Of a stretch of 64,000 nucleotides of DNA, positions 8,948 through 16,641 are shown one piece after another. Positions within the stretch are counted from its first letter, which is position 1, and every line of letters starts with the position of its first letter. The DNA lies in the NCBI RefSeq assembly GCF_963677845.1, contig NZ_OY782498.1, positions 2,487,518 to 2,551,517 on the forward strand, given 5' to 3'. This DNA is from an uncultured Pseudodesulfovibrio sp. GTDB lineage: Bacteria; Desulfobacterota; Desulfovibrionia; Desulfovibrionales; Desulfovibrionaceae. A program made the translations under genes and the position numbers. Below the pieces are notes generated by a model, which did not search any database, was not told the origin of the DNA, and worked only from the letters and a program-made list of their open reading frames with translations.

Positions 8948-9856
8948 CTATTTCGAGATGCTCGTAAAAATGTTGTTCACTACAATCTTCAACAGCTGAA
9001 TCGACGTTTTGACGTCATCAACAGATATGGGAACCTTCCTCCCCTCAAGCTCCGGCGAGCAGCCTGTCTTGCAGATGAACTCTTCATCCACAATTCCCAT
9101 GCGGTGGGCCAGGAGATGCCTTTTCTGAAATTGTTCGCAAAGAAAATCCCACTGATCGGATGCCACGCCATCGGAGATGTCCACTCCAAGCTTTGATGCC
9201 AGCTTATCCTTAGCAGCAGATATGTTTTGAAAGGACACCTTTGGAGCAGCAGCCGAACAGTGCTCCCGGCCAAATCCATCGAAGGCAGACACTGCATCCT
9301 CCAGGGCGTTCTCTATGAGTTTTGACTGCACGTCATCTTCGGCCTGAGAAGCTAGCTCAACGATCTTCAGCGCCAGGTCAAAATTGGCATTGACGATCTG
9401 CGACGAGTTATGGACACCGCAGTCAGGGCAATATCCGAAGGCACCATATATTGTGTACTCAAGGGTACACCCGGCACACGTCACACGCTCCTCCAATTCC
9501 TCCTCAGTATAGTGAACTATCGGAGTCGGAGACCCTTCAACAGTGATCCCGATTGAAATGAAAGCATTCCTGTCAGGCTTACGCTCCAGCTTTTTCAGTT
9601 GCCCTAATAGCTCACCGGAAATCTGATTGAGCGCGACTGACTGGGCATACTCTATTTGCTGTTGCGTCCAGTAATGATCATGCGGATCGACATTATTGCA
9701 ATAAGGGCAATGACAATCCGTTGCATCAAGAAGGCCGGTCCCATTTTTGACCTTAAAGTACTTCTCGCATTCAGGGCATTCCCGGCCAATGTATCCGTCT
9801 TCATCCGACTCAATAGACACCGAGAACTCCATCAGTTCGCTATCATCACTCGTCAT
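8948..9856 (-). CDS. Zinc-ribbon protein with HEPN-like C-terminus
   Basis: An unrecognised 302-residue protein. The N-terminal half has two zinc-ribbon-like clusters: C27/C30 with C48/C50/C53, and C127/C130 with C143/C146 (CPDCGVHNSSQ). The C-terminal ~120 residues are helical and carry KRHLLAHRMGIVDEEFI, where R246-x4-H251 matches the RX4-6H motif of HEPN domains (the RHxxxHxxGxVDxxy form). The start codon shares one base with the hsdM stop (TAATG), so translation is coupled. HEPN domains are common RNases in defence systems; RNase activity here is inference. It could instead be a DNA or RNA sensor that only uses the fold. Confidence 0.65.
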   Translation of the reverse strand: MTSDDSELMEFSVSIESDEDGYIGRECPECEKYFKVKNGTGLLDATDCHCPYCNNVDPHDHYWTQQQIEYAQSVALNQISGELLGQLKKLERKPDRNAFISIGITVEGSPTPIVHYTEEELEERVTCAGCTLEYTIYGAFGYCPDCGVHNSSQIVNANFDLALKIVELASQAEDDVQSKLIENALEDAVSAFDGFGREHCSAAAPKVSFQNISAAKDKLASKLGVDISDGVASDQWDFLCEQFQKRHLLAHRMGIVDEEFICKTGCSPELEGRKVPISVDDVKTSIQLLKIVVNNIFTSISK

Positions 9857-11379
9857 TAGGCACCGTCCTCACTAAGAAACCCCAGCTCTTTCAGATAGCC
9901 TTCCATTTCAACTTCCAGCCCTTCCAGTTCAGCCTTCAACTTCTTACGCTCAGCCAAAACAGCCATGAGGTCGATTTCCTCTTCCTCTTCGAAGGTATCC
10001 ACGTACCGGGGGATATTCAGGTTGAAGTCGTTTTCCCTGATCTCCTCCAGATTGGCGAGATAGGCATACTTGTCCACGGTCTGGCGGGCCTCAACGGTAG
10101 CGAGTATCTTTTCGATATGCTCATCGAGCAGGAAATTCTGGTTCTTGCCGTCCTTGAACTCGCGGGAAGCATCAATAAAGAGGACGTCTTTGTCCTTCTT
10201 ATTCTTGCGGAACACCAAAATGGCGGCAGGAATACCCGTGCCGTAGAAGAGCTTCTCCGGCAGGCCGATGACGATGTCCAGGAGGTTCTCCTCGATCAAT
10301 TTTGTGCGAATCTTACCCTCGGCAGCCCCACGAAAGAGGACACCGTGAGGCACAACAACCCCCATGCGTCCCTTCCCAGGCTTGAGCGTCTCAATCATGT
10401 GAAGAATGAAGGCATAGTCCCCTTTGGTCTTGGGTGGTGTCCCGCGACGGAACCGTTTGAACCTGTCACTTTCAGCAGATTCATGCCCCCACTTGCTGAG
10501 AGAGAACGGCGGATTTGCCACCACAATATCGTAATGCTTGAGCTCGTCTTCACTATCCAACAACTTAGGAGTACGCAGGGTATCACCCCATTCAATGCGG
10601 TGGTTATCCTCGCCATGAAGGAACATATTCATCTTCGCTAACGCCCAGGTAGAGCCAATGGCCTCCTGTCCGTAGAGCGCGTACTTCTTGGTGCCGTAGT
10701 TTTCCTTAACCAGCCTGCCGCATTTCATGAGCAAAGAACCGGAACCACAAGCGGGGTCGCATATCTCATCATTCTCTTGAGGCGCAACCAACCGGGCTAT
10801 GAGCTGAGATACCTCTGGCGGCGTATAGAATTCGCCAGCCTTCTTACCGGACGTGGCAGCGAAGTGCTTGATAAGGAATTCATAGGCATTCCCGATAATA
10901 TCCAACTTACCGATCCGTGAGGGGCGAAGGTTCAGCTCTGGCTTATTGAAATCCTCCAGCATGTGCCGCAGGATGTCGTTCTTCTGCTTGTCATCCCCGA
11001 GCTTGGTCGAGTTGAAACTGATATCCTGAAACACATCGGCCAGCTTGCCCATGTTTGCTTCTTCAATGGCATGCAGAGCCTTATCAATGCGCTCACCATT
11101 CCCAGGCTCAAAACGCTTTTCATAGAGAAAATAAAACCCCGCCTCAGCAGGAAGAACAAAGCGCTCGTTCTTCATCATCTCTTCGATAAGTTCTGGGTGG
11201 TCGCCGTATTCCTCTTTATATTTATCGTAGTGATCCTGCCACACATCACTGATGTATTTCAGAAACAGCATCGTCAGCACATAATCCTTATATGCACCGG
11301 CATCGACGACCCCACGGAAGGTGTCGCAGACGTTCCAAACGGCGTCGTTCACTTCTTTCTGACTGACTCGGGGATTCAT
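9856..11379 (-). CDS. hsdM: Type I restriction modification methyltransferase subunit
   Basis: A 507-residue N6-adenine DNA methyltransferase subunit. The N-terminal helical HsdM_N domain (residues ~8-150) is followed by the catalytic domain, with SAM-binding DPACGSGS (208-215), the family motif GEFYTPPEV and catalytic NPPF (289-292). The C-terminal helices (AELEGLEVEMEGYLKELGF) would bind HsdS. It begins 5 bp after the half-HsdS stop and is coupled to the next gene. The products methylate the host site and, with HsdS and HsdR, form the restriction complex. All key motifs are intact. Confidence 0.95.
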   Translation of the reverse strand: MNPRVSQKEVNDAVWNVCDTFRGVVDAGAYKDYVLTMLFLKYISDVWQDHYDKYKEEYGDHPELIEEMMKNERFVLPAEAGFYFLYEKRFEPGNGERIDKALHAIEEANMGKLADVFQDISFNSTKLGDDKQKNDILRHMLEDFNKPELNLRPSRIGKLDIIGNAYEFLIKHFAATSGKKAGEFYTPPEVSQLIARLVAPQENDEICDPACGSGSLLMKCGRLVKENYGTKKYALYGQEAIGSTWALAKMNMFLHGEDNHRIEWGDTLRTPKLLDSEDELKHYDIVVANPPFSLSKWGHESAESDRFKRFRRGTPPKTKGDYAFILHMIETLKPGKGRMGVVVPHGVLFRGAAEGKIRTKLIEENLLDIVIGLPEKLFYGTGIPAAILVFRKNKKDKDVLFIDASREFKDGKNQNFLLDEHIEKILATVEARQTVDKYAYLANLEEIRENDFNLNIPRYVDTFEEEEEIDLMAVLAERKKLKAELEGLEVEMEGYLKELGFLSEDGA

Positions 11380-11383
11380 AACC

Positions 11384-11962
11384 CTATCTCCTCGTATTCA
11401 ATATTTTTGAAGCCACCGAACTAAGCATCTGCCTTCGGTTGGCGATGAGTTTATTATGAGCTTCAACCTCCAGGCGAACGGCGTCCGCCAGGGCGACAAC
11501 ACTCTTTTGTGTCTCAATGTCAGGGACGGCCAGATGCAAGACCTCAAGGACTCCGCGACGAATGCTTCTTTGCCTCGACCCTTCAGCCGATGTGTCGAAA
11601 TACCGCCGAGCTGGCTCCTGATTCAACTGCCACGCCAGAAAGCCTGGAAGCAATTGAGCAGAGGGCTTTACCCGGAGAAGAAAAAAATGCGGGGAGGCAA
11701 CCACAGGAAAGGGGCTTTCTCTCAGCACCAAGGCATAGTTGTTATTACCCCTGAGCAAAAACAAAACGTCATCAACCTGAAGCCAATCAGGCTCTTTTCT
11801 ACCCTTGAGATCAGTAGAAATAAGCCCATCCCAAAACACATAGCCAGACTCATCAACGTCCTTCATCTGGACAACACGAGCCTGTCCGCTCGGGACCTCG
11901 GCAACTTTCCCCCTAAAGGGATAACCAGGACGAATGTCTACCAACTCAAGCAACTTCTGCAT
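11384..11962 (-). CDS. Half-size HsdS-like specificity protein
   Basis: A 192-residue protein resembling one target-recognition half of HsdS: an N-terminal recognition domain (LVDIRPGYPFRGKV, then QMKDVDESGYVFW), the conserved turn LLRGNNNYALVLRESPFPVVAS and a C-terminal helix after LAVPDIETQKSVVALADAV. ATG at 11962 is chosen because GGAGAAG precedes it; an in-frame TTG at 11965 is weaker. It is the first gene of the operon, just before hsdM. Half-size S proteins can dimerise and give an alternative specificity, so this may be functional and not just a remnant of a longer hsdS. Confidence 0.75.
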   Translation of the reverse strand: MQKLLELVDIRPGYPFRGKVAEVPSGQARVVQMKDVDESGYVFWDGLISTDLKGRKEPDWLQVDDVLFLLRGNNNYALVLRESPFPVVASPHFFLLRVKPSAQLLPGFLAWQLNQEPARRYFDTSAEGSRQRSIRRGVLEVLHLAVPDIETQKSVVALADAVRLEVEAHNKLIANRRQMLSSVASKILNTRR

Positions 11963-12163
11963 CAAATCACTTCTCCATTCTCAATGATGCAAAAATTATC
12001 ACAAAACCACTACGTGTCAACTAAAATATTTCACCATCCTCAATGGTGCACAAAACCTCTTGCCAACACCACCACTCCAGGCATCACCTTTGCCGTGACC
12101 GTCCGCCTCATCGCGGATATTTTTATGATTGTGTTTGGATTTCAAAAGCTAAGGAGCATCCTC

Positions 12164-12550
12164 ATGGACAATCAAAATCACAACATCATTTTTTCATACA
12201 CCCGCGCCCAGGCCCTAGCTGACGGCGTACTCATCAACGTGACTGCCCAAGCCAGTGGAACCGGCTTCCTTGTGCCTGTTGCAATCTCTGATCATCTCTA
12301 CAATGGATACATCGTGCCACCTGCCGGACTCGACGGCGAGGGCCAAAGCATCGAAGGCCGTCTGCATGACGTGCTCATGATGACGCGCTATGCAGCTAAA
12401 GATCGGTGGGATGGATCGCGAGTCTACTTCGAGGTGCTCTTTCAAATGGAGGGAGGGCCACGCTTCGAGAAGGTGCAGTGCGTGGCGATTATCGGCCCTG
12501 GCGACGAAGGCGAGGCCGTGATGACAATCTGTCTGCCAGAAGATGAATAG
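12164..12550 (+). CDS. DUF6573-like protein
   Basis: A 128-residue protein matching a family found on integrative elements and plasmids: YTRAQALADGVLINVT near the start, then KDRWDGSRVYFEVLF and the acidic end. The start is set by AAGGAG (12151-12156) 7 nt before ATG. A much longer open frame upstream (from 11456) only overlaps the half-HsdS gene on the other strand and is rejected. The family function is unknown. It is followed by a repeated GGACATC motif region. Confidence 0.75.
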   Translation: MDNQNHNIIFSYTRAQALADGVLINVTAQASGTGFLVPVAISDHLYNGYIVPPAGLDGEGQSIEGRLHDVLMMTRYAAKDRWDGSRVYFEVLFQMEGGPRFEKVQCVAIIGPGDEGEAVMTICLPEDE

Positions 12551-12584
12551 TTTTTTCTGGAGCGATACCCAAGGATAGAAATCT

Positions 12585-12652
12585 GGGACATCCAGGACAT
12601 CGGGGAAACCCGCCAGGGATTATAGGCTTTGCCTGAAAGGTCCCAAATGTCC
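12585..12652. repeat. Repeated GGACATC motif, copy 1
   Basis: The 17-mer GGGACATCCAGGACATC (12585-12601) contains two GGACATC units 9 bp apart. An inverted half (ATGTCC, 12647-12652) follows. The same 17-mer occurs at 21538-21554, also just after a short gene, so the pair flanks the XRE, six-gene operon and primase segment. Possible iteron, regulator or processing site; function unknown. Confidence 0.55.
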
Positions 12653-12665
12653 GAGAAAATATGGG

Positions 12666-12986
12666 CTACACCAGGATGGCCCGAACAACACGCTGGAGCG
12701 TCACAAGCTGTTCATCACTGGCACCTTTGATGAGTCGAATAAGAGAGTCTTCCGTCTGCTTGCGATTTTCATCCAGATCGAGGACGAGCAAATCACGAAG
12801 CTCGACGTTAAGACCAGACGCCACCTTGTCGAGCACCTCGACGGAAACCTTGCTCACTCCGCGCTCAACTTCGCTCAAGTATTTGTCGCTGATACCGGCT
12901 TCCTGGGCCAACTGCTCTTGGGTCTGCCCACGCCCTTTCCGCAGCTTCCTTATCCTTCCACCCAAACGTTTTGTGAGGTCGTCCAT
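12666..12986 (-). CDS. XRE-family helix-turn-helix regulator
   Basis: A 106-residue regulator with a Cro/C1-type HTH in residues 7-65: LGGRIRKLRKGRGQTQEQLAQ, shown here across helices 1-2 only in part, then AGISDKYLSEVERG as the recognition helix region. A short C-terminal tail follows. ATG 12986 is preferred to the longer frame (to 13037) because AAAGGAGC precedes it. It is divergent from the six-gene operon starting at 13142, with a 155-bp shared upstream region that contains TCGAAAGGCAGAATATTCGA, an imperfect palindrome (13074-13093). Control of that operon, and of itself, is a reasonable inference. Confidence 0.85.
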   Translation of the reverse strand: MDDLTKRLGGRIRKLRKGRGQTQEQLAQEAGISDKYLSEVERGVSKVSVEVLDKVASGLNVELRDLLVLDLDENRKQTEDSLIRLIKGASDEQLVTLQRVVRAILV

Positions 12987-13141
12987 ACATTGCTCCTTTG
13001 GACAACCATTTTGACCGCCTATCGGTGGGGTATACACAAGCTTAAGACTGAATTTTTACTTGATTTTTCTGTCGAAAGGCAGAATATTCGATAAAAATTC
13101 TATGTAACGGTATTCTTCACACTCAACAAAAGGAAACACAC

Positions 13142-13441
13142 ATGGGATTCTTCAAGAAGCTATTTTCCAACGGCGATTCAGCTCAGACCATAGGCAACCT
13201 GGCACAGCAAATTCGCCTTGAACCCAATGGCGATGTCTGCGTTTATAATGAGGTCGGCTACAAGCTGAAACCTCTCCTCGCATGTTGCGATCAAGGCAAC
13301 AGAGAACTGCAAATTTATGACAACAAAATTTATCTGCTCAAACATGATCGACGAGTGATGGTCTACACCTTGGAAGGAAAGCATCTAAATTCCTACTTCG
13401 CCAACAACAACCCGAACGCCAGTTGGGTCAAGAACATCTAG
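13142..13441 (+). CDS. Hypothetical protein, first gene of six-gene operon
   Basis: An unrecognised 99-residue soluble protein starting MGFFKKLFSNG. The body looks beta-rich (NGDVCVYNEVGYKLKPLL, then LQIYDNKIYLLKHDRRVMVY), perhaps a WD/beta-propeller-like or PH-like fold. The start follows AAAAGGAAAC at a good spacing. It leads a compact series of six plus-strand genes with gaps of 0-20 bp or overlaps. The basic amphipathic N-terminus might touch membranes. No function can be assigned alone; context suggests a membrane-linked accessory system. Confidence 0.65.
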   Translation: MGFFKKLFSNGDSAQTIGNLAQQIRLEPNGDVCVYNEVGYKLKPLLACCDQGNRELQIYDNKIYLLKHDRRVMVYTLEGKHLNSYFANNNPNASWVKNI

Positions 13442-13449
13442 GAGCGATC

Positions 13450-13950
13450 ATGACGACGACAGCCGTAGCAGTTCAGCAGTTGAATACATGGGAATCCGAA
13501 TTTGTCGATATCGACAAGGTCAAGGCTGGAGCCCTACTCCAAAAGATGGGTGTCCCGTTCCAGATCATCGAAGTGATGCTCGACCTATGGGACAACACCA
13601 AAGAGATCGGTAAAAAACTGGTCAATGTGGGTAAAATTGTCTGCTGCAAAATCCTGGAATTCATTCAGCGTCACCCAAACCTGTCGCTCGGCTTGGCACT
13701 GGGGGCGTCAGTGAGTCTGCTGACAGGCATGATTCCCTGGATAGGGCCGATGCTCGCGCCGCTGGTTGCTGCCATTGCCATTCCCTATGCCGGTATTGTC
13801 GGTATGATGATTGATCTTCGTGAAAAGGGAGAATCCACAGACAACGCAGTCATGGCTGCATGGTTGGCTGCAAAGGAATTTTTCCACCTCCTGGTCGAGA
13901 TATTCAAAGCAATCAAATCAACCTGGAAGGAGGCCGACAATGCCTCTTGA
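13450..13950 (+). CDS. Membrane protein of six-gene operon
   Basis: A 166-residue protein beginning at ATG 13450, after GGAGCG. Residues ~75-120 contain two hydrophobic segments (LALGASVSLLTG and PLVAAIAIPYAGIVGMMI) separated by a proline/glycine turn, so it is likely a two-pass membrane protein or hairpin. The N-terminal part is soluble and acidic, with FVDIDKVKAGALLQKMG. The C-terminus is an amphipathic helix. Its stop overlaps the next gene by 11 nt. I do not recognise the family. Confidence 0.65.
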   Translation: MTTTAVAVQQLNTWESEFVDIDKVKAGALLQKMGVPFQIIEVMLDLWDNTKEIGKKLVNVGKIVCCKILEFIQRHPNLSLGLALGASVSLLTGMIPWIGPMLAPLVAAIAIPYAGIVGMMIDLREKGESTDNAVMAAWLAAKEFFHLLVEIFKAIKSTWKEADNAS

Positions 13951-14290
13951 TCTCTCATCCGTCACCACGGAGGACATGGACAAGTTCAAAGACCGGGCAA
14001 AGAAAAAGCACAAACGAACCTTACTTGGCTCGGCTGCAAACTTAATCGGTGGGGCCGCAGGTGGAGCCGCCGCTGCCGGTACGGTTGCAGGTGCGGCAGG
14101 AGCAACGACCTTGCTCGGTTCTTCGGCCCTGGCAAGTGCTTTGGGTGGAGTGTTCGTGGCAAGCACTCCGGTTGGCTGGACAGTCGGAGCCGCTGTCGCC
14201 GGAGCTGCCGTGGCTGGACTGGCCGGGAAAGCCATCAAATCCGGCATATCGCGCGATCACAAGAACAAGGAATTATACGAGGACAAATAG
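13940..14290 (+). CDS. Glycine-zipper membrane protein
   Basis: A 116-residue protein with a long glycine/alanine-rich hydrophobic core (residues ~35-100) of the glycine-zipper type: GGAAGGAAAAGTVAG, then GWTVGAAVAGAAVAGLAG. The start ATG at 13940 follows AAGGAGG by 5 nt and overlaps the previous gene. The N-terminus is charged (TEDMDKFKDRAKKKHKR), the C-terminus basic. Such zippers occur in pore-forming, colicin-related and phage tail proteins. A membrane-inserting role is inferred from composition. The next gene starts one base after this stop. Confidence 0.65.
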   Translation: MPLDLSSVTTEDMDKFKDRAKKKHKRTLLGSAANLIGGAAGGAAAAGTVAGAAGATTLLGSSALASALGGVFVASTPVGWTVGAAVAGAAVAGLAGKAIKSGISRDHKNKELYEDK

Positions 14291-14686
14291 ATGCAGGACA
14301 ACAACGACCTGACTAGAACCGAAGCCAAAGCATATCTATCCTACCTGCTGAAAATTGCCGAAGCAGATGGTCATATCGACGACAAGGAACGGGAGTACAT
14401 CGCCTTGCAAGCGGAGATATGGGGTGTTGCAACCGAAGACCTGGATCAACCAGTACCACAAGATCATCTCAAAAACATCTCGTATGCAGCAAAAATGTCT
14501 CTGCTGCGGGACAGTATCACTCTCGCCCATATCGACGGTGATTATGCCGACTCCGAGAGACAGCGCATTGAAGACTTGGCGGCTTTCATCTCCATACCCA
14601 CAACCAAATTGAAAGAACTCGAAGACTGGCTCCAGGACTATTGGCAGGTCTTGGAGCGAGGTCAGCTACTCATGTTCAACGCCTAA
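14291..14686 (+). CDS. TerB-like protein
   Basis: A 131-residue all-helical protein with two TerB-type repeats: KIAEADGHIDDKEREYI (~21-37) and a second one, AHIDGDYADSERQRI, later. These acidic DG turns with a following E are the signature of TerB (tellurite resistance) metal-binding domains, often found with membrane-associated stress and phage-defence operons. It directly abuts the glycine-zipper gene. There are no TerC/TerD genes nearby, so tellurite resistance itself is not supported; a Ca2+-linked sensor for the membrane partners is a hypothesis. Confidence 0.7.
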   Translation: MQDNNDLTRTEAKAYLSYLLKIAEADGHIDDKEREYIALQAEIWGVATEDLDQPVPQDHLKNISYAAKMSLLRDSITLAHIDGDYADSERQRIEDLAAFISIPTTKLKELEDWLQDYWQVLERGQLLMFNA

Positions 14687-14705
14687 CGATCACACAGGAG
14701 CTGCC

Positions 14706-14969
14706 ATGCTGAAATGGTTGAAAGAGAACATCGCAGAAGGAACAAAGATTATAGGCGATACCATCGCGGAGGAAAGGGCCAAGAAGCAAAAAAAGGCGGA
14801 TGAACATGCCGCCAAGCAAGGATTCACCGTGGTAGGCACCTGCAACTCATGTGGGAAGACAAACACCAGGGTCAAAAAGAATGACTTCATATCAGGCAAA
14901 GAGAACGAGAACATCTGCTACAAATGCTATAAAAAACTTATGATTTTATCTCAAAACAGGAGAGGATAA
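14706..14969 (+). CDS. Small protein with C-terminal zinc ribbon
   Basis: An 87-residue protein with a charged helical N-terminus (ERAKKQKKADEHAAK) and a C-terminal four-cysteine knuckle: C46/C49 (TCNSCGK) and C71/C74 (ICYKCYK). The start follows ACAGGAGCTGCC. It lies 19 bp after the TerB-like gene and 4 bp before the next one, so it belongs to the same operon. The ribbon would bind zinc and could contact nucleic acid or protein; the family is not recognised. Confidence 0.6.
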   Translation: MLKWLKENIAEGTKIIGDTIAEERAKKQKKADEHAAKQGFTVVGTCNSCGKTNTRVKKNDFISGKENENICYKCYKKLMILSQNRRG

Positions 14970-14973
14970 ACCC

Positions 14974-15171
14974 ATGCTCACGCTTATTGTTCTGGTCCTG
15001 GCATTTCTCGTTACAGCCATCATCGTAGCCCAGATAGGCGCTGGTAATCTCCCTACATTCATCGGCATATATTTGGCGGTGGCGTTCTTGCTGTTCAAAA
15101 TAGCGAATTGGATGTTCCCACCAGAAGAACCTTCTTGGTGGATGCAACTGGGCGGAGCTATAGCCGGATAG
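14974..15171 (+). CDS. Small two-helix membrane protein
   Basis: A 65-residue hydrophobic protein with two predicted membrane helices: LIVLVLAFLVTAIIV at the start and FIGIYLAVAFLLFKIANW later, and a short C-terminal tail rich in P/E/W. GGAGAGG precedes the ATG by 6 nt, so it is likely translated. It ends the six-gene operon. The convergent 417-aa gene begins to read toward it from the other side. No known family; its size and position resemble small membrane effectors or their partners, but this is speculation. Confidence 0.55.
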   Translation: MLTLIVLVLAFLVTAIIVAQIGAGNLPTFIGIYLAVAFLLFKIANWMFPPEEPSWWMQLGGAIAG

Positions 15172-15202
15172 GGGCGCTGGTTGGCGGCCGGTTAGGTAGC
15201 GA

Positions 15203-16456
15203 CTACGTACCGGCCCCTTCCTGCCGCTTTATCTTCTCGGCCTCATACCTCTCCAAAGTCTTTCGGTTTGCGTTAAGCAAATGAGGGCAAGCACTCTCCA
15301 GAGGCGGCTCTCCGACAAAAGGGCAGTTCCCATTTTTGCAGATAGACGTGGTCATTTTATCGACAAACAATCGCTCTTCCACCCATACTTCTAACTCGGC
15401 AACTTTTCGAGCAATACGTTTGCAGTTTCGTTCACGGCAACGGGTGGAAACCTGGCTGGCATGGCAAGATTGTTGGCAGTTGGTGCCGTATTCACTTGGG
15501 CAAAAGAAGCCACGCTCCGGGCCACCACGAGGAGCGTAAAAAATCTCACGACAATGTCTGCAAAGCCGCAACTTCTTGAAATCATCCAGGTAATCAATCC
15601 AGGTCACGAGGAGCGACTCTAGGAATTCCGGGAGTCCTTCCCATACGCCGTTGAAGATGCTTACAATTTCCTTTTCGGAGTACGACACGGTTTGGTGGTC
15701 CGCAAAATCACAGAACGAAACTCCGCGCTTTTCCTTATCCACAAGCACTTGGTATTTGACCAGTCTCTGGTAGTAGTGGTCCGGGGCATAAAACCCAAAT
15801 CCGTCACCGTAATGCTCTTGGGTGCGCTCATAGTTATTCTTGGAAAGTATCGTGAAAGAATACGGGACAGGCTCACTTGTCTCATCCAAACCATCCTGCC
15901 CGGAAGCGATATCACGTTTCACGGCAGCAAACATCTTGTTGAACGTGTCGATGTCCGCATAGCTCACACCAAAGGGGAGTTTCTGGGAGTGAGGAAAGTG
16001 CGGTTCATGCACATCCTTCACCTGTGACGGAGAGAGGCGCAGGAGGAAATCTTTATCCTCAGGCCAGTAGGTCGTGTTAACCATGTCAGGAGCCTCGCCA
16101 CGAACCTGCTCGTATATCTCATCTATATTATCAGGCTGCCCGGAAGGGCGTTGCATTTGGGGCTTATCCTTTGGATCGCAACACTGCACCTCGGCATAGA
16201 GTTCAGAAAAAATCGCAGCGATCATATCCACCGGAAGCGGAATGTCCCCATCATGGTCCACGCCAAAGAACCGCTTCACCCCTTCCTCGTCATGAAAAGG
16301 GCCTTGCTTCTCAAAATACTCTTGGTAGACAGCCATCCTCTCGGCATAGGGCTTTAAACAGGTCTCCCAATGGTACAGCCTGGTCACTCTATACAGCGAT
16401 ATCGTTTTGCTCAGTAGAGCCTTGAGGACTTTCTTTCGATCACCTCTCCCTGCCAT
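15203..16456 (-). CDS. Hypothetical protein with cysteine-rich (CGNR-like) zinc region
   Basis: An unrecognised 417-residue protein. Residues ~300-360 contain a dense cysteine block, CRHCREIFYAPRG followed by FFCPSEYGTNCQQSC and a later CRERNCKR, resembling the CGNR/DUF6076-type zinc fingers that end otherwise poorly known proteins. A second cysteine group (SICKNGNCPF) lies near the C-terminus. The N-terminal 280 residues show no known domain. It is convergent with the six-gene operon and separated from the DUF5131 gene by a 185-bp gap. DNA or RNA binding is suggested by the zinc region only. Confidence 0.6.
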   Translation of the reverse strand: MAGRGDRKKVLKALLSKTISLYRVTRLYHWETCLKPYAERMAVYQEYFEKQGPFHDEEGVKRFFGVDHDGDIPLPVDMIAAIFSELYAEVQCCDPKDKPQMQRPSGQPDNIDEIYEQVRGEAPDMVNTTYWPEDKDFLLRLSPSQVKDVHEPHFPHSQKLPFGVSYADIDTFNKMFAAVKRDIASGQDGLDETSEPVPYSFTILSKNNYERTQEHYGDGFGFYAPDHYYQRLVKYQVLVDKEKRGVSFCDFADHQTVSYSEKEIVSIFNGVWEGLPEFLESLLVTWIDYLDDFKKLRLCRHCREIFYAPRGGPERGFFCPSEYGTNCQQSCHASQVSTRCRERNCKRIARKVAELEVWVEERLFVDKMTTSICKNGNCPFVGEPPLESACPHLLNANRKTLERYEAEKIKRQEGAGT

Positions 16457-16641
16457 ATCTTTTCTCCTTCCTGCGTGGGTGGCACGTCAATTCGTATCAA
16501 GATGTCTTTACGATATCTAGCAATATTCCTTCTTTTTTAACCAGACATAGTGATTCACGGCATAGCCACCAATAATCTACATGTTCAGGCGTAGATGGCG
16601 AATTGCAGCCGTCACAACATTAACCGACATAGGAGATTATT

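Noticed and set aside
11456-12163. N-terminal extension of the DUF6573 frame
   Set aside because: It runs opposite the half-HsdS gene; the ATG at 12164 has AAGGAG at good spacing.
13811-13939. Upstream extension of the glycine-zipper frame
   Set aside because: It lies inside the preceding gene in another frame; ATG 13940 has AAGGAGG.
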